A DNA stretch of 64,000 bases from Teichococcus deserti (GCF_001982615.1 NZ_MLCO01000027.1:1-64000), one strand, 5' to 3'. Shown: positions 8,186 through 16,407, counted from the stretch's first letter. Translations and numbers: made by a program. The notes: a model not told the origin generated them from the sequence alone.

Positions 8186-8892
8186 ACGACAACCGCGAAA
8201 CCGCGCTGCGCACGGTCGGCCTGGGCAAGGATTTCTTGCTGCACCTCCAGGGTGGGCTGCGCATCCCGGTCCTTCGAGATGTGGAGCTGGAAGTCGCGCG
8301 CGGCGAGGCCGTGGCGCTGGCCGGGCCTTCGGGCGCCGGCAAGTCCACGCTGATGCGCTGCCTCTACGGCAATTACGGCGCCGGCCAGGGCCAGATTTTT
8401 CTTCAACATGACGGCGCCGAGATTGAGCTGACCGCGGCCGATCCGCGGACGGTGAGAAAGATCCGCCGCGACAGCCTGGGCTATGTGTCGCAGTTCCTGC
8501 GCGTCATCCCGCGCGTCCCGGCGCTGGACATTGTCGCCGAACCGCTGGTCGCCCGCGGCGTGCCGCTGGACGAGGCGCGCGCGCGGGCCCGCGACCTGCT
8601 GTCGAGGCTGAACCTGCCGGAGCGGCTGCATGGCCTGCCGCCCGCCACCTTCTCCGGCGGCGAGCAGCAGCGGGTCAACCTGGCGCGCGGCTTCGCGCCC
8701 TTCTATCCGGTGCTGCTGCTCGACGAGCCGACGGCCAGCCTTGACGCCGCCAACCGGGACGTGGTGGTGCAGCTGATCGCCGAAGCCAAGCAGGCCGGCG
8801 CCGCCATCATCGGCATCTTCCACGATGTCGAGGTGCGCGACCGCATCGCCGACCGCCTTTTCGAAGTCTTGCCCATCCAGGACGCCGCATGA
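8182..8892 (+). CDS. phnL: C-P lyase ABC-type protein PhnL
   Basis: A 236-aa ABC ATPase of the PhnL type, required for forming ribose-1-phosphonate triphosphate. Walker A GPSGAGKST lies at about residues 48-56; FSGGEQQRVNLARG is the signature and VLLLDEPTASLD the Walker B. The H-loop is GIFHD. The LGYVSQFLRVIPRV segment is typical of PhnL. Start at the ATG overlapping the phnK stop; ends overlapping phnM. Confidence 0.93.
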   Translation: MNDNRETALRTVGLGKDFLLHLQGGLRIPVLRDVELEVARGEAVALAGPSGAGKSTLMRCLYGNYGAGQGQIFLQHDGAEIELTAADPRTVRKIRRDSLGYVSQFLRVIPRVPALDIVAEPLVARGVPLDEARARARDLLSRLNLPERLHGLPPATFSGGEQQRVNLARGFAPFYPVLLLDEPTASLDAANRDVVVQLIAEAKQAGAAIIGIFHDVEVRDRIADRLFEVLPIQDAA

Positions 8893-10028
8893 CCGCCGAG
8901 ACCATCCTGACCAATGCCCTGCTGGTGCTGCCCGACCGGATCGAGCCGGGCACGCTGGTGCTGCGCGACGGGCTGATCGCCGAGCTGCAGCCCGGCCGCA
9001 GCCAGGCGCCGGGCGCCATCGACCTCGATGGCGACCACCTGATCCCGGGCGTCATCGACGTCCATACCGACAATCTGGAGCGCCAGGTGCAGCCGCGCGC
9101 CCAGGCGCGCTGGCCGTCGCGCTCGGCCTTCCTGTCGCATGACGCGCAGACGGCGGCCGCCGGCGTCACCACGGTGCTGGACGCGCTGTGCCTCGGCGAC
9201 CTCGGCTTCGACGCCGAGCGCACCGAGACCTTCCTCAACGGCGTGCGCGACCTTGACGCCCTCGCCCCGACCGGCCTGCTGAAGAGCGAGCATTTCCTGC
9301 ATCTCCGCTGCGAGCTGCCGGCGATGGACATGCTGGAGCTGGTCGAGGTGGTCGCCGACCACCCGGCCGTGCGCATGGTCAGCCTGATGGACCACACGCC
9401 GGGCGTCGGCCAGTATGTCGATATCGAGCGCTACCGGCAGATGCGGATGCGCGGCGGCAAGTCGGTCTCCGAGGTCGATCGCCGCATGCAGGAGCTGATC
9501 GCCCAGCGCGAGCGGCTGCGCGCCGACCAGCGCCGCACGCTGATGCAGCGCATCGCGCATCGCAACCTGCCGCTGGCCAGCCATGACGACTGGCGCGAGG
9601 AGGAGATCGCCGAGAATGCCGCCGATGGCGTGCTGATCTCGGAATTCCCGGTCTCGATGATGGCCGCCGAGGCCGCCCATCGGCACGGCATGAAGATCAT
9701 CGCCGGCGCGCCGAACATCGTCCGCGGCGGCAGCCATTCGGGCAATGTCGCGGCGGCCGACCTGGTGCGCGCGGGGCTGGTCGATGTCTTCGCCTCCGAC
9801 TACGTCCCCCCCGCCATGATCGAGGCGGTGTGGCGCGCGGCCGAGGAGACGGGCATCCCGCTGCACAAGGCGGTGGCCACCATCACCGACGAGCCGGCGC
9901 GGATGCTGCGCATGGCGGATCGCGGGCGGCTCGAGGCCGGGCTGCGCGCCGACGTGGTGCGCATCCGGCCGCTGGAAGGCATCCCGGTGGTCCGCTCGGT
10001 CTGGCGCGCGGGCGAGCGCATCGCGTGA
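8889..10028 (+). CDS. phnM: RPnTP diphosphatase PhnM
   Basis: A 379-aa amidohydrolase that removes pyrophosphate from alpha-D-ribose-1-methylphosphonate-5-triphosphate, making the PhnJ substrate. The metal motif is DVHTDN (His59, Asp61); later signatures are LMDHTPGVGQY, SHDD, GAPNIVRGGSHSGNV and FASDYVPPAM. This is the canonical PhnM form, fused by 4-bp overlaps to phnL upstream and to the DUF1045 gene downstream. A second, divergent phnM-like gene lies at 2407-3546. Confidence 0.94.
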   Translation: MTAETILTNALLVLPDRIEPGTLVLRDGLIAELQPGRSQAPGAIDLDGDHLIPGVIDVHTDNLERQVQPRAQARWPSRSAFLSHDAQTAAAGVTTVLDALCLGDLGFDAERTETFLNGVRDLDALAPTGLLKSEHFLHLRCELPAMDMLELVEVVADHPAVRMVSLMDHTPGVGQYVDIERYRQMRMRGGKSVSEVDRRMQELIAQRERLRADQRRTLMQRIAHRNLPLASHDDWREEEIAENAADGVLISEFPVSMMAAEAAHRHGMKIIAGAPNIVRGGSHSGNVAAADLVRAGLVDVFASDYVPPAMIEAVWRAAEETGIPLHKAVATITDEPARMLRMADRGRLEAGLRADVVRIRPLEGIPVVRSVWRAGERIA

Positions 10029-10699
10029 GCGCGCGGCTCGGGCTCTACTGGGCGCCGGAGATCGGCGATCCGCTGCATGCGGCGGCCTCGGCCTGGCTGG
10101 GGCGGGATGCGGAGACGGGGGCGTCGCTGCCCCAGTCTCCCCTGCCCGGCCTCGACATCGCCGAGATCACGGCGGATGCGCGGGGCTATGGCTTCCATGC
10201 GACGCTGAAGCCGCCGTTCCGGTTGGCGGGCAATTACGCGGCGGCGCGGGAGGCGGCGGTCGCTCTGGCCGCGTCGGTGGCGCCCTTCGCGCTGCCGCCG
10301 CTGCGGGTGGCCAATCTCGACGGGTTTCTCGCTTTGCGCGAGGCGGAGGAATGCCCTGCCCTGCAGGATTTCTGCGACCGCTGCGTGCGGGAGCTGGATG
10401 CGCATCGGGCACCCTCGACCGAAGCCGAGATCGCACGGCGCCGGCCTGACCGGCTGTCGGAGCGGCAGCGCGCCGCCCTGATGGATTGGGGCTATCCGCA
10501 TGTCTTCGCGGATTGGCGGTTCCACATGACGCTGTCGCGCCGTCTGTCGGCCGAGGAGATGGCGTTGGTCCGCCCTGCCGCCGAGGCCGCTGTCGGCGCC
10601 GTCGCCGCGGTGCCGCGGGTGGTGCGGGAGCTGTGCCTCTTCACGCAGGCCGGCCCTGGCGCGCCTTTCCTGATTGCCGAGCGTCTTCCTCTGGGCTGA
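10025..10699 (+). CDS. DUF1045 2H-phosphoesterase in phosphonate operon
   Basis: A 224-aa protein of the DUF1045 family (2H phosphoesterase fold) found in many alphaproteobacterial C-P lyase operons. The two histidine motifs are HATLKPPF (His58) and HMTLSRR (His167), the HxT/S pair expected of the active site. GTG start at 10025 overlaps the phnM stop (GTGA). No phnP-like cyclic phosphodiesterase is seen in the window, so this protein may open the ribose cyclic-1,2-phosphate made by PhnJ before PhnN acts. That role is inferred from motifs and operon position. Confidence 0.82.
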   Translation: MSARLGLYWAPEIGDPLHAAASAWLGRDAETGASLPQSPLPGLDIAEITADARGYGFHATLKPPFRLAGNYAAAREAAVALAASVAPFALPPLRVANLDGFLALREAEECPALQDFCDRCVRELDAHRAPSTEAEIARRRPDRLSERQRAALMDWGYPHVFADWRFHMTLSRRLSAEEMALVRPAAEAAVGAVAAVPRVVRELCLFTQAGPGAPFLIAERLPLG

Positions 10700-10718
10700 G
10701 TTCGCGCGGCAGCACCGA

Positions 10719-10767
10719 CAGAAAAAGATCGGGGTCCGGGGGAATTCCTTCCCCCGGCCCTTTTCTA
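10719..10767. terminator. Bidirectional hairpin terminator, repeat family copy 1
   Basis: CCGGGGG (10736-10742) and CCCCCGG (10751-10757) enclose the loop AATTCCTT. A-rich CAGAAAAAGA precedes it and CCCTTTTCTATTCTG follows, so T-runs exist on both strands. It separates the convergent DUF1045 gene and phnN. It belongs to the dispersed family also seen near 13211, 13391, 26510, 33274, 33461 and 43791. Confidence 0.85.
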
Positions 10768-11322
10768 TTCTGCGGCGCTCTTCAACGCGCTCAGCAGCCG
10801 TTCCGCTCCGATCTCCGGCGTCATGTCGTTCGCGATCTCGACGAGGTCCAGCCCGTCGACCAGCGGCGCCGCGCGGGACAGGCGGAGCGTGATTTCCGCC
10901 ATGGTCTCGCGCCCACGGCCAGCCAGGCGGGCGGCCAGGACCTCGGGCGGGGCGGTCACCAGCAGCACGCGCAGGCGGTAGCGGCGGTCGGCCTCGGCCA
11001 GCACGCCGCGCGACAGGTTGGCCACGACGATTCGCCCGGCCGCCAGCTCGTCCTCGATGCTGCGGGGGATGCCGTAGTGCAGGCCATGCGCGGCCCAGGA
11101 CAGTGCGAAGGCGCCGGAGGCCTCGGCGGCGGCGAATTCGGCCTCGGTCATCGGAAGGTGGTCCTCGACGCCGGCATGCTGCTGGGTCTCGGCCGGGCGG
11201 GTGATCACGCGGCGGGCGAAGAGGAAGCGCGGGTCGCCGGCCAGCGCCGCGCGGGCCGCGCCCAGCAGCGTATCCTTGCCCGCGCCCGAGGCGCCCACCA
11301 CCGTCACCAGCCGACCCGACAT
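10765..11322 (-). CDS. phnN: Ribose 1,5-bisphosphate phosphokinase PhnN
   Basis: A 185-aa P-loop kinase that converts ribose-1,5-bisphosphate to PRPP, the last C-P lyase step. Walker A GASGAGKDT is at residues 10-18; VITRPAE and the WAAHGLHYGIP segment match guanylate-kinase-like PhnN proteins. Start chosen at MSGRL (11322), where homology begins; 28 further in-frame codons upstream look non-coding. It is convergent with the main operon and shares a bidirectional terminator with it. It is divergent from the GGT-like gene by 83 bp. Confidence 0.9.
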   Translation of the reverse strand: MSGRLVTVVGASGAGKDTLLGAARAALAGDPRFLFARRVITRPAETQQHAGVEDHLPMTEAEFAAAEASGAFALSWAAHGLHYGIPRSIEDELAAGRIVVANLSRGVLAEADRRYRLRVLLVTAPPEVLAARLAGRGRETMAEITLRLSRAAPLVDGLDLVEIANDMTPEIGAERLLSALKSAAE

Positions 11323-11405
11323 CACCCTGCACTGCTCCCGGTTGACCGCTGCGTTTTCGGCGCGCAGAGACATTGGCGCAAGCAGCCAGCTTCCGGAGCC
11401 ACGCA

Positions 11406-13190
11406 ATGTTCACGACACGCCCTGAGATTGCCGCGACCTTCGGGGCCGTCGGCAGCACGCATTGGATCGCCAGCCAGGTGGCCATGGCGGTGCTGGAGCG
11501 CGGCGGCAACGCCTTCGACGCCGCCGCCGCCGCCGGCTTCACCCTGCAGGTGGCCGAGCCGCATCTGAACGGCCCGCTGGGCGACTGCCCGATCATCATC
11601 CACGACGCCAGGTCAGGCCGGCAGCATGTGATCTGCGGCCAGGGCCCGGCGCCGGCAGGGCTGAGCGTGGCCAAGGTGAAGGGCGAGCTCGGCCTCGAGC
11701 TGATCCCCGGCACCGGGCTGCTGCCGGCCATGGTGCCCGGCGCCTTCGACGCCTGGGCCACCATGCTGCGCGACTGGGGCACCTGGACCCTGGGCGAGGT
11801 GCTGGAATTCGCCATCGGCTATGCCGAGCGCGGCATCCACTATGTCCCGCGCATCGCCGCGGCGGTGGAGAGCGTGCGCCCGCTGTTCGAGCAGGCCTGG
11901 CCGACCTCGGCGGCGCTGTGGCTGCGCGACGGCGGGCCGAAGGCCGGCAAGCTGTGGCGCAACCCGACGCTGGCGGCGACCTATTCCCGCGTGCTGCGCG
12001 AGGCGCAGTCGGCCGGCTTCAGCCGGATCGCGCAGATCGATGCTGCGCGGCGGGCCTGGTACCAGGGCTTCGTCGCCGAGGCGATCGACCGCTTCTGCCG
12101 CGAGAACGAGGTGCTGGACGCCTCGGGCCGCGCGCATCGCGGTGTGCTGACGGGGCAGGATATGGCCGGCTGGCAGGCGCCGGTGGAGGCGCCGGTCGCG
12201 CTCGACTACCGCGGCACCACCATCCTGAAATGCGGCGCCTGGACCCAGGGGCCGGCGATGCTGCAGACGCTGGCGCTGCTGCAGGGCTTTGACATCGGCG
12301 CGATGGACACGCTGGGCGCCGAGTTCGTCCACACCGTCATCGAGGCGATGAAGCTGTCCTTCGCCGACCGCGAGGCCTTCTACGGCGACCCGAACTTCAC
12401 CCAGGTGCCGCTCGAGACCCTGCTGTCGCCGGCCTACAATGCCGAGCGCCGCAAGCTGATCACCCGCGAGGCCTCGCTCGAGCTGCGCCCCGGCACCATC
12501 CCCGGCCATGCCGGCTGGGTCGACCACAAGGCCGAGGACCGCGTGCCCATGCTGACCGGCGCCGCCGGCACCGGCGAGCCCACGGTGTCGCGCCTGGGCG
12601 TCTCCGGCGCCGACACCTGCCATGTCGACGTGATCGACAAGTGGGGCAACATGGTCTCGGCGACGCCGTCGGGCGGCTGGCTGCAGAGCTCGCCGGCGAT
12701 CCCGGAGCTGGGCTTCTGCCTGGGCACCCGCGGCCAGATGTTCTGGCTGGACGAAAGCCTGCCGAACGGCCTCAAGCCCGGCAAGCGCCCGCGCACCACG
12801 CTGTCGCCCGGCATGGCGCTGCGCGACGGCAAGCCCTGGATGGCCTTCGGCACCCCGGGCGGCGAGCAGCAGGATCAGTGGCAGCCGATCATGCTGTCGC
12901 GCATGCTGGACCATAAGCTGAACATCCAGCAGGCGATCGACGCGCCGTCCTTCCACTCGGAACACTGGCCGTCCAGCTTCTGGCCGCGCGTGGCCCGGCC
13001 CGGGAAGACCGTGATCGAGGGCCGCTTCGATCCCAAGGTGCTGGAAGAGCTGAAGGCCCGCGGCCACAAGGCCGAAATGGGCGGCGACTGGTCGGAAGGC
13101 CGCCTGTCCGCCGTGCGCCAGGAAGCGGACGGACAGATCTTCGCGGGGGCCAATCCGCGGGGGATGCAGGGTTATGCGGTGGGGCGGTAA
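11406..13190 (+). CDS. Gamma-glutamyltransferase family protein
   Basis: A 594-aa Ntn-hydrolase of the gamma-glutamyltransferase family. ERGGNAFDAAAAAGF and EPHLNGPLGDCP are N-terminal family motifs. The likely autoprocessing nucleophile is Thr404 in ADTCHVDVIDKWGNMVS, and TTLSPGMALRDGKPW and FGTPGGEQQDQWQ are C-terminal small-subunit motifs. No clear signal peptide is present, so it is probably cytoplasmic, like YwrD-type members. GGAG 12 bp before ATG 11406 supports the start. The substrate is unknown; the neighbours do not decide it. Confidence 0.87.
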   Translation: MFTTRPEIAATFGAVGSTHWIASQVAMAVLERGGNAFDAAAAAGFTLQVAEPHLNGPLGDCPIIIHDARSGRQHVICGQGPAPAGLSVAKVKGELGLELIPGTGLLPAMVPGAFDAWATMLRDWGTWTLGEVLEFAIGYAERGIHYVPRIAAAVESVRPLFEQAWPTSAALWLRDGGPKAGKLWRNPTLAATYSRVLREAQSAGFSRIAQIDAARRAWYQGFVAEAIDRFCRENEVLDASGRAHRGVLTGQDMAGWQAPVEAPVALDYRGTTILKCGAWTQGPAMLQTLALLQGFDIGAMDTLGAEFVHTVIEAMKLSFADREAFYGDPNFTQVPLETLLSPAYNAERRKLITREASLELRPGTIPGHAGWVDHKAEDRVPMLTGAAGTGEPTVSRLGVSGADTCHVDVIDKWGNMVSATPSGGWLQSSPAIPELGFCLGTRGQMFWLDESLPNGLKPGKRPRTTLSPGMALRDGKPWMAFGTPGGEQQDQWQPIMLSRMLDHKLNIQQAIDAPSFHSEHWPSSFWPRVARPGKTVIEGRFDPKVLEELKARGHKAEMGGDWSEGRLSAVRQEADGQIFAGANPRGMQGYAVGR

Positions 13191-13210
13191 GCCTTCAGCA
13201 TCTGGACAGG

Positions 13211-13250
13211 CTGGGGGAATGAATTCCCCCAGACCCCCATCTTTTTTCTG
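13211..13250 (+). terminator. Hairpin terminator after GGT-like gene, repeat family copy 2
   Basis: CTGGGGG (13211-13217) pairs with CCCCCAG (13226-13232) around the loop AATGAATT. ACCCCCATCTTTTTTCTG follows, giving a plus-strand T-run. It lies 20 bp after the GGT-like stop and is the left end of the composite element at 13211-13440. Confidence 0.85.
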
Positions 13251-13440
13251 ATGACCGGCTGTTGGGGGACCTGCGCCTCCTCGGTCGCGATACCAGGGCA
13301 TCACGGCGGGGCGCCGTTTCAATACATCAGCGCTCAATCCAAGTGCGCGCTAACATTGGGCCGTGGCGCATACTGTCGCCACGTGGACATGGCAATCAGA
13401 CAGAAAAAAGAAGGGGTCCAGGGGAATTCGTTCCCCTGGC
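13211..13440 (+). repeat. Composite intergenic element, copy A
   Basis: About 230 bp bounded by two family hairpins (13211-13232 and 13418-13439). The reverse complement of 33274-33501 aligns with it end to end. Nearly identical blocks are the two ends (ATCTTTTTTCTGATGACCGG and GTGGACATGGCAATC...GACAGAAAAAAGAAGGGG); the middle is more diverged but shares GACCTGCGC and CAGGGCAT. It fills the gap between the convergent GGT-like and AI-2E genes. No convincing ORF is seen in it. It could be a MITE-like element, a small RNA locus or a conserved double terminator. Confidence 0.75.
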
Positions 13441-13451
13441 CTTATCTTTTT
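13391..13451 (-). terminator. Hairpin terminator after AI-2E gene, repeat family copy 3
   Basis: CCAGGGG (13418-13424) pairs with CCCCTGG (13433-13439) around AATTCGTT. On the minus strand the stem is followed by ACCCCTTCTTTTTTCTG, so it would end the AI-2E transcript. On the plus strand CCTTATCTTTTT follows, so it may work both ways. Confidence 0.82.
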
Positions 13452-14520
13452 ACCTGACTTGCGGCTCTTCTTCCGCCCAATCCCGCAGCAACGTAAATCC
13501 GACGGCGAGTAGCACAGGTCCCAGGAACAGCCCCAGGAACCCGAAGGCGAAGACGCCGCCCAAAGCGCCGAGGATGGTCAGCAGCAGCGGGAGATCAGCG
13601 CCGCGGCTGATCAGCCAGGGGCGGATGACGTTGTCGACGCTGCTGATGCCGCCGGCGCCATAGATCAGCAGGAAGATGCCCCAGCCGGTGCTGCCCTGGC
13701 TGAACAGCCAGAGCGATGCCGGCAGCCAGACCAGGGGGGCGCCGACCGGCAGCACGGAGATGATGCCGGCGATCACCGCCAGAAGAACAGGTTGCGGGAC
13801 GCCGGCGATCCAGAGGCCGAGGCCGGTCATCAGCCCCTGGGCCACCGCGGTGCCGAGCAACCCGTAGACCACGCCGATGGTGACGTTGGCGGTCAGCTGC
13901 ACCAGGCGGCGGGCCTGGCTGCCGGCGATGCGGCCGACCAGCGCCTCGAGGCCGGCGGCCATGCGCGGGCCGTCGCGGTAGAAGAAGAAGGACAGCAGGA
14001 TGGCCAGCACCAGCTCGGCCAGGCCGGACAGCACGGTGAGCAGGATGCCCAGCAGCTGCTGGGCGATCATGCCGGCATAGGGCTGCAGCAGGTTGGTCAG
14101 CGGCGAGAAGTCGAGCTGCAGCGCATCCCAGCGCTCCTTCAGCCATTCGCCGATCATGGGGACGTGGACCAGGCGGTCGCCGAGGCCGGGCAGGCCGGTG
14201 GAGATCAGGTTCTCCACCCCGGTGCGCAGGCCCTCGACATCCTCGGCGCGGATCGGCGCGGCGAAGAGCAGCGGCAGGCCGACCAGCAGCATCTCGGCCG
14301 TGACCATGACCAGGGCGGCGAGCGTGGGCGACAGCCGCAGCCGGTCGCGCAGCGTCCGGTAGGCCGGCCAGGTGCAGAAGGCCAGGATGGCGGCCCAGAG
14401 CAGCGCCGAAAGGAAGGGCCGCAGCACCAGCAGGCAGCCGACCAGCAGCGCCCCCAGCGCCACCAGGCCCAGCAGGCGCGCCGGCCGCAGCCCGCGGTCG
14501 TCGGAGGAGGAGGCGTTCAT
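13450..14520 (-). CDS. AI-2E family transporter
   Basis: A 356-aa inner-membrane protein of the AI-2E/YdiK-PerM family. Hydrophobic segments occur at the N terminus (LLGLVALGALLVGCLLVL, LLWAAILAFCTW), at LAALVMVTAEMLLVGLPLLF, and in a C-terminal group including LVLAILLSFFFYRDG, GIISVLPVGAPLVWLPA and the VDNVIRPWLISRG motif. The family exports small molecules or has unknown substrates; quorum-signal transport is not implied. Start chosen at MNASSSDD (14520); further in-frame codons upstream are not family-like. Confidence 0.85.
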   Translation of the reverse strand: MNASSSDDRGLRPARLLGLVALGALLVGCLLVLRPFLSALLWAAILAFCTWPAYRTLRDRLRLSPTLAALVMVTAEMLLVGLPLLFAAPIRAEDVEGLRTGVENLISTGLPGLGDRLVHVPMIGEWLKERWDALQLDFSPLTNLLQPYAGMIAQQLLGILLTVLSGLAELVLAILLSFFFYRDGPRMAAGLEALVGRIAGSQARRLVQLTANVTIGVVYGLLGTAVAQGLMTGLGLWIAGVPQPVLLAVIAGIISVLPVGAPLVWLPASLWLFSQGSTGWGIFLLIYGAGGISSVDNVIRPWLISRGADLPLLLTILGALGGVFAFGFLGLFLGPVLLAVGFTLLRDWAEEEPQVR

Positions 14521-14583
14521 GCGGCGGACCATGCCTGAGGCGCAGCGCTTTCGCCAGCGTGCCCCGCGGCCTGTTGCGGTCAG

Positions 14584-14596
14584 CTTGTCTGACAAG
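14584..14596. promoter_or_regulatory. Candidate operator upstream of hyi
   Basis: CTTGTC-T-GACAAG is a perfect 13-bp palindrome between the divergent AI-2E and hyi genes, 87 bp before the hyi start. Its half site resembles GntR/HutC-type sites elsewhere in the window (63059-63070). The regulator is unknown. Confidence 0.45.
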
Positions 14597-14683
14597 GTCT
14601 TGCGCTTTGGGCCAAGGGCCTTAGCGTGCCCGGCCAAGGCCTCGCCGCCCGAAGGCGGGGCGCCCGCCGGAGAGGAATCCGCC

Positions 14684-15466
14684 ATGCCGCGCTTCGCCGC
14701 GAACCTGTCCATGATGTTCCAGGAGCTGCCCTTCCTGGAGCGTTTCGCCGCCGCCCGCGCCGCCGGCTTCGAGGCGGTGGAGTTCCTCTTCCCCTATGAC
14801 TTCAAGCCGGCCGAGATCGCGCAGCGGCTGCGTGACAACGGGCTGCAGCAGGTGCTGTTCAACGCGCCGCCGGGCGACTGGGCCAATGGCGAGCGCGGCA
14901 CCGCCTGCATCCCCGGCCGCGGCCAGGAATTTCGCGACGGCCTCCTGAAGGCGCTGGACTATGCCACGGCGCTGGACTGCCCGCGGCTGCATGTCATGGC
15001 CGGGCTGGCGCCGGCCGGCGTCGCGCATGACACGCTGACCGCGACCTATGCCGTCAACCTGGACTGGGCGGCCACCGAATGCGCCAAGGCCGCGGTGAAG
15101 CCGGTGATCGAGCCGATCAACCAGCGTGACATTCCAGGACTCTTCCTGCGCAGCATGGACCAGGGGGCAGCGATCATCGCGGCGATCGGGCCGGAGCGGC
15201 TCGGGCTGCAATTCGACCTCTATCACTGCCAGGTGAGCGAGGGCGACATCGTCAAGCGCGTCGAGAAGCACCTGGCCGTCATCGCGCATATGCAGGTCGC
15301 CGACGTGCCGGGCCGCAACGAGCCCGGCACCGGCGAGGTCAACTGGCCTTACGTCTTCCAGCGCATCGACGCGCTCGGCTTCCGCGGCTGGATTGGCTGC
15401 GAGTACCGGCCGGCAGGCGAGACCACCGCCGGGCTCGGCTGGTTCGCGCCCTACAAGGCGGCTTGA
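14684..15466 (+). CDS. hyi: Hydroxypyruvate isomerase
   Basis: A 260-aa TIM-barrel isomerase interconverting hydroxypyruvate and tartronate semialdehyde. MPRFAANLSMMFQELPFLER is the classic Hyi opening; EPINQRDIPG and GYIGCEY-like GWIGCEYRP carry metal and substrate residues (Glu, His in DLYHCQ). AGAGGAAT about 8 bp before ATG 14684 supports the start. The following gene, tartronate semialdehyde reductase, begins 32 bp later. Together they shuttle C3 units from glyoxylate or hydroxypyruvate to glycerate. No glyoxylate carboligase gene is present here. Confidence 0.92.
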   Translation: MPRFAANLSMMFQELPFLERFAAARAAGFEAVEFLFPYDFKPAEIAQRLRDNGLQQVLFNAPPGDWANGERGTACIPGRGQEFRDGLLKALDYATALDCPRLHVMAGLAPAGVAHDTLTATYAVNLDWAATECAKAAVKPVIEPINQRDIPGLFLRSMDQGAAIIAAIGPERLGLQFDLYHCQVSEGDIVKRVEKHLAVIAHMQVADVPGRNEPGTGEVNWPYVFQRIDALGFRGWIGCEYRPAGETTAGLGWFAPYKAA

Positions 15467-15498
15467 AGAAACCTTCGACACCGACGAGGAACAACGCC

Positions 15499-16383
15499 AT
15501 GCAGATCGGATTCATCGGCCTCGGCATCATGGGGCGCCCGATGGCGCTGCACCTGAAGAATGCGGGGCATGACCTGCTGGTGCCGGACCGCGCCAGCCTC
15601 GCCGCCGAGATCCGCGACGCGGCGAAGGTGCTGCCGGATGCCGCCGCCGTCGCCGCCGCGGCCGAGGTCATCATCCTGATGGTGCCCGACACCCCCGACG
15701 TCGAGGCGGTGCTGTTCGGCCCGAAGGGCGTGGCCGAAGGGCTGGCGCCCGGCAAGCTGGTGATCGACATGAGCTCGATCAGCCCGACGGCCACCAAGGA
15801 TTTCGCGGCGCGCGTCAACAACCTCGGCTGCGACTATCTCGACGCGCCGGTCTCCGGCGGCGAGGTCGGCGCCAAGGGCGCGTCGCTCACCATCATGGTG
15901 GGCGGCCCGCAGGCGGCCTTCGACCGCGCGACGCCGCTGTTCCAGGCGATGGGCAAGAACATCACGCTGGTGGGCGAATCCAACGGCGCCGGCCAGACCT
16001 GCAAGGTGGCGAACCAGATCGTCGTCGCGCTGACCATCGAGGCGGTGGGCGAGGCGCTGGTCTTCGCCTCCAAGGCCGGCGCCGATCCGGCCAAGGTGCG
16101 GCAGGCGCTGATGGGCGGACTCGCCACCTCGCGCATCCTCGAGCTGCATGGCGAGCGGATGATCAAGCGCACCTTCGCGCCCGGCTTCCGCATCGCGCTC
16201 CACCAGAAGGACCTGAACCTGGCGCTGCAATCGGCGAAGGAGCTCGGCGTCGCGCTGCCCAACACGGCGTCGACGCAGTCGCTGTTCTCGGCGGTCGTGG
16301 CGAATGGCGGCGGGCAGCTCGATCATTCCGGACTGGTGCAGGCGCTCGAGCTGCTGGCCGCGCACAAGGTGGCCGAAGGCTGA
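15499..16383 (+). CDS. glxR: 2-hydroxy-3-oxopropionate (tartronate semialdehyde) reductase
   Basis: A 294-aa NAD(P)-dependent beta-hydroxyacid dehydrogenase reducing tartronate semialdehyde to D-glycerate. The nucleotide-binding motif is IGFIGLGIMGRPMALHL at the N terminus; the substrate motif DAPVSGGEVGAKGASL and the catalytic lysine in GAGQTCKVANQI follow. ATG 15499 is chosen because GAGGAA lies 8 bp upstream and the GxGxxG fold starts there; 12 earlier in-frame codons overlap hyi. Operon partner of hyi. Confidence 0.91.
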   Translation: MQIGFIGLGIMGRPMALHLKNAGHDLLVPDRASLAAEIRDAAKVLPDAAAVAAAAEVIILMVPDTPDVEAVLFGPKGVAEGLAPGKLVIDMSSISPTATKDFAARVNNLGCDYLDAPVSGGEVGAKGASLTIMVGGPQAAFDRATPLFQAMGKNITLVGESNGAGQTCKVANQIVVALTIEAVGEALVFASKAGADPAKVRQALMGGLATSRILELHGERMIKRTFAPGFRIALHQKDLNLALQSAKELGVALPNTASTQSLFSAVVANGGGQLDHSGLVQALELLAAHKVAEG

Positions 16384-16407
16384 GGCGGCATCACGGCTGA
16401 TCACGCG

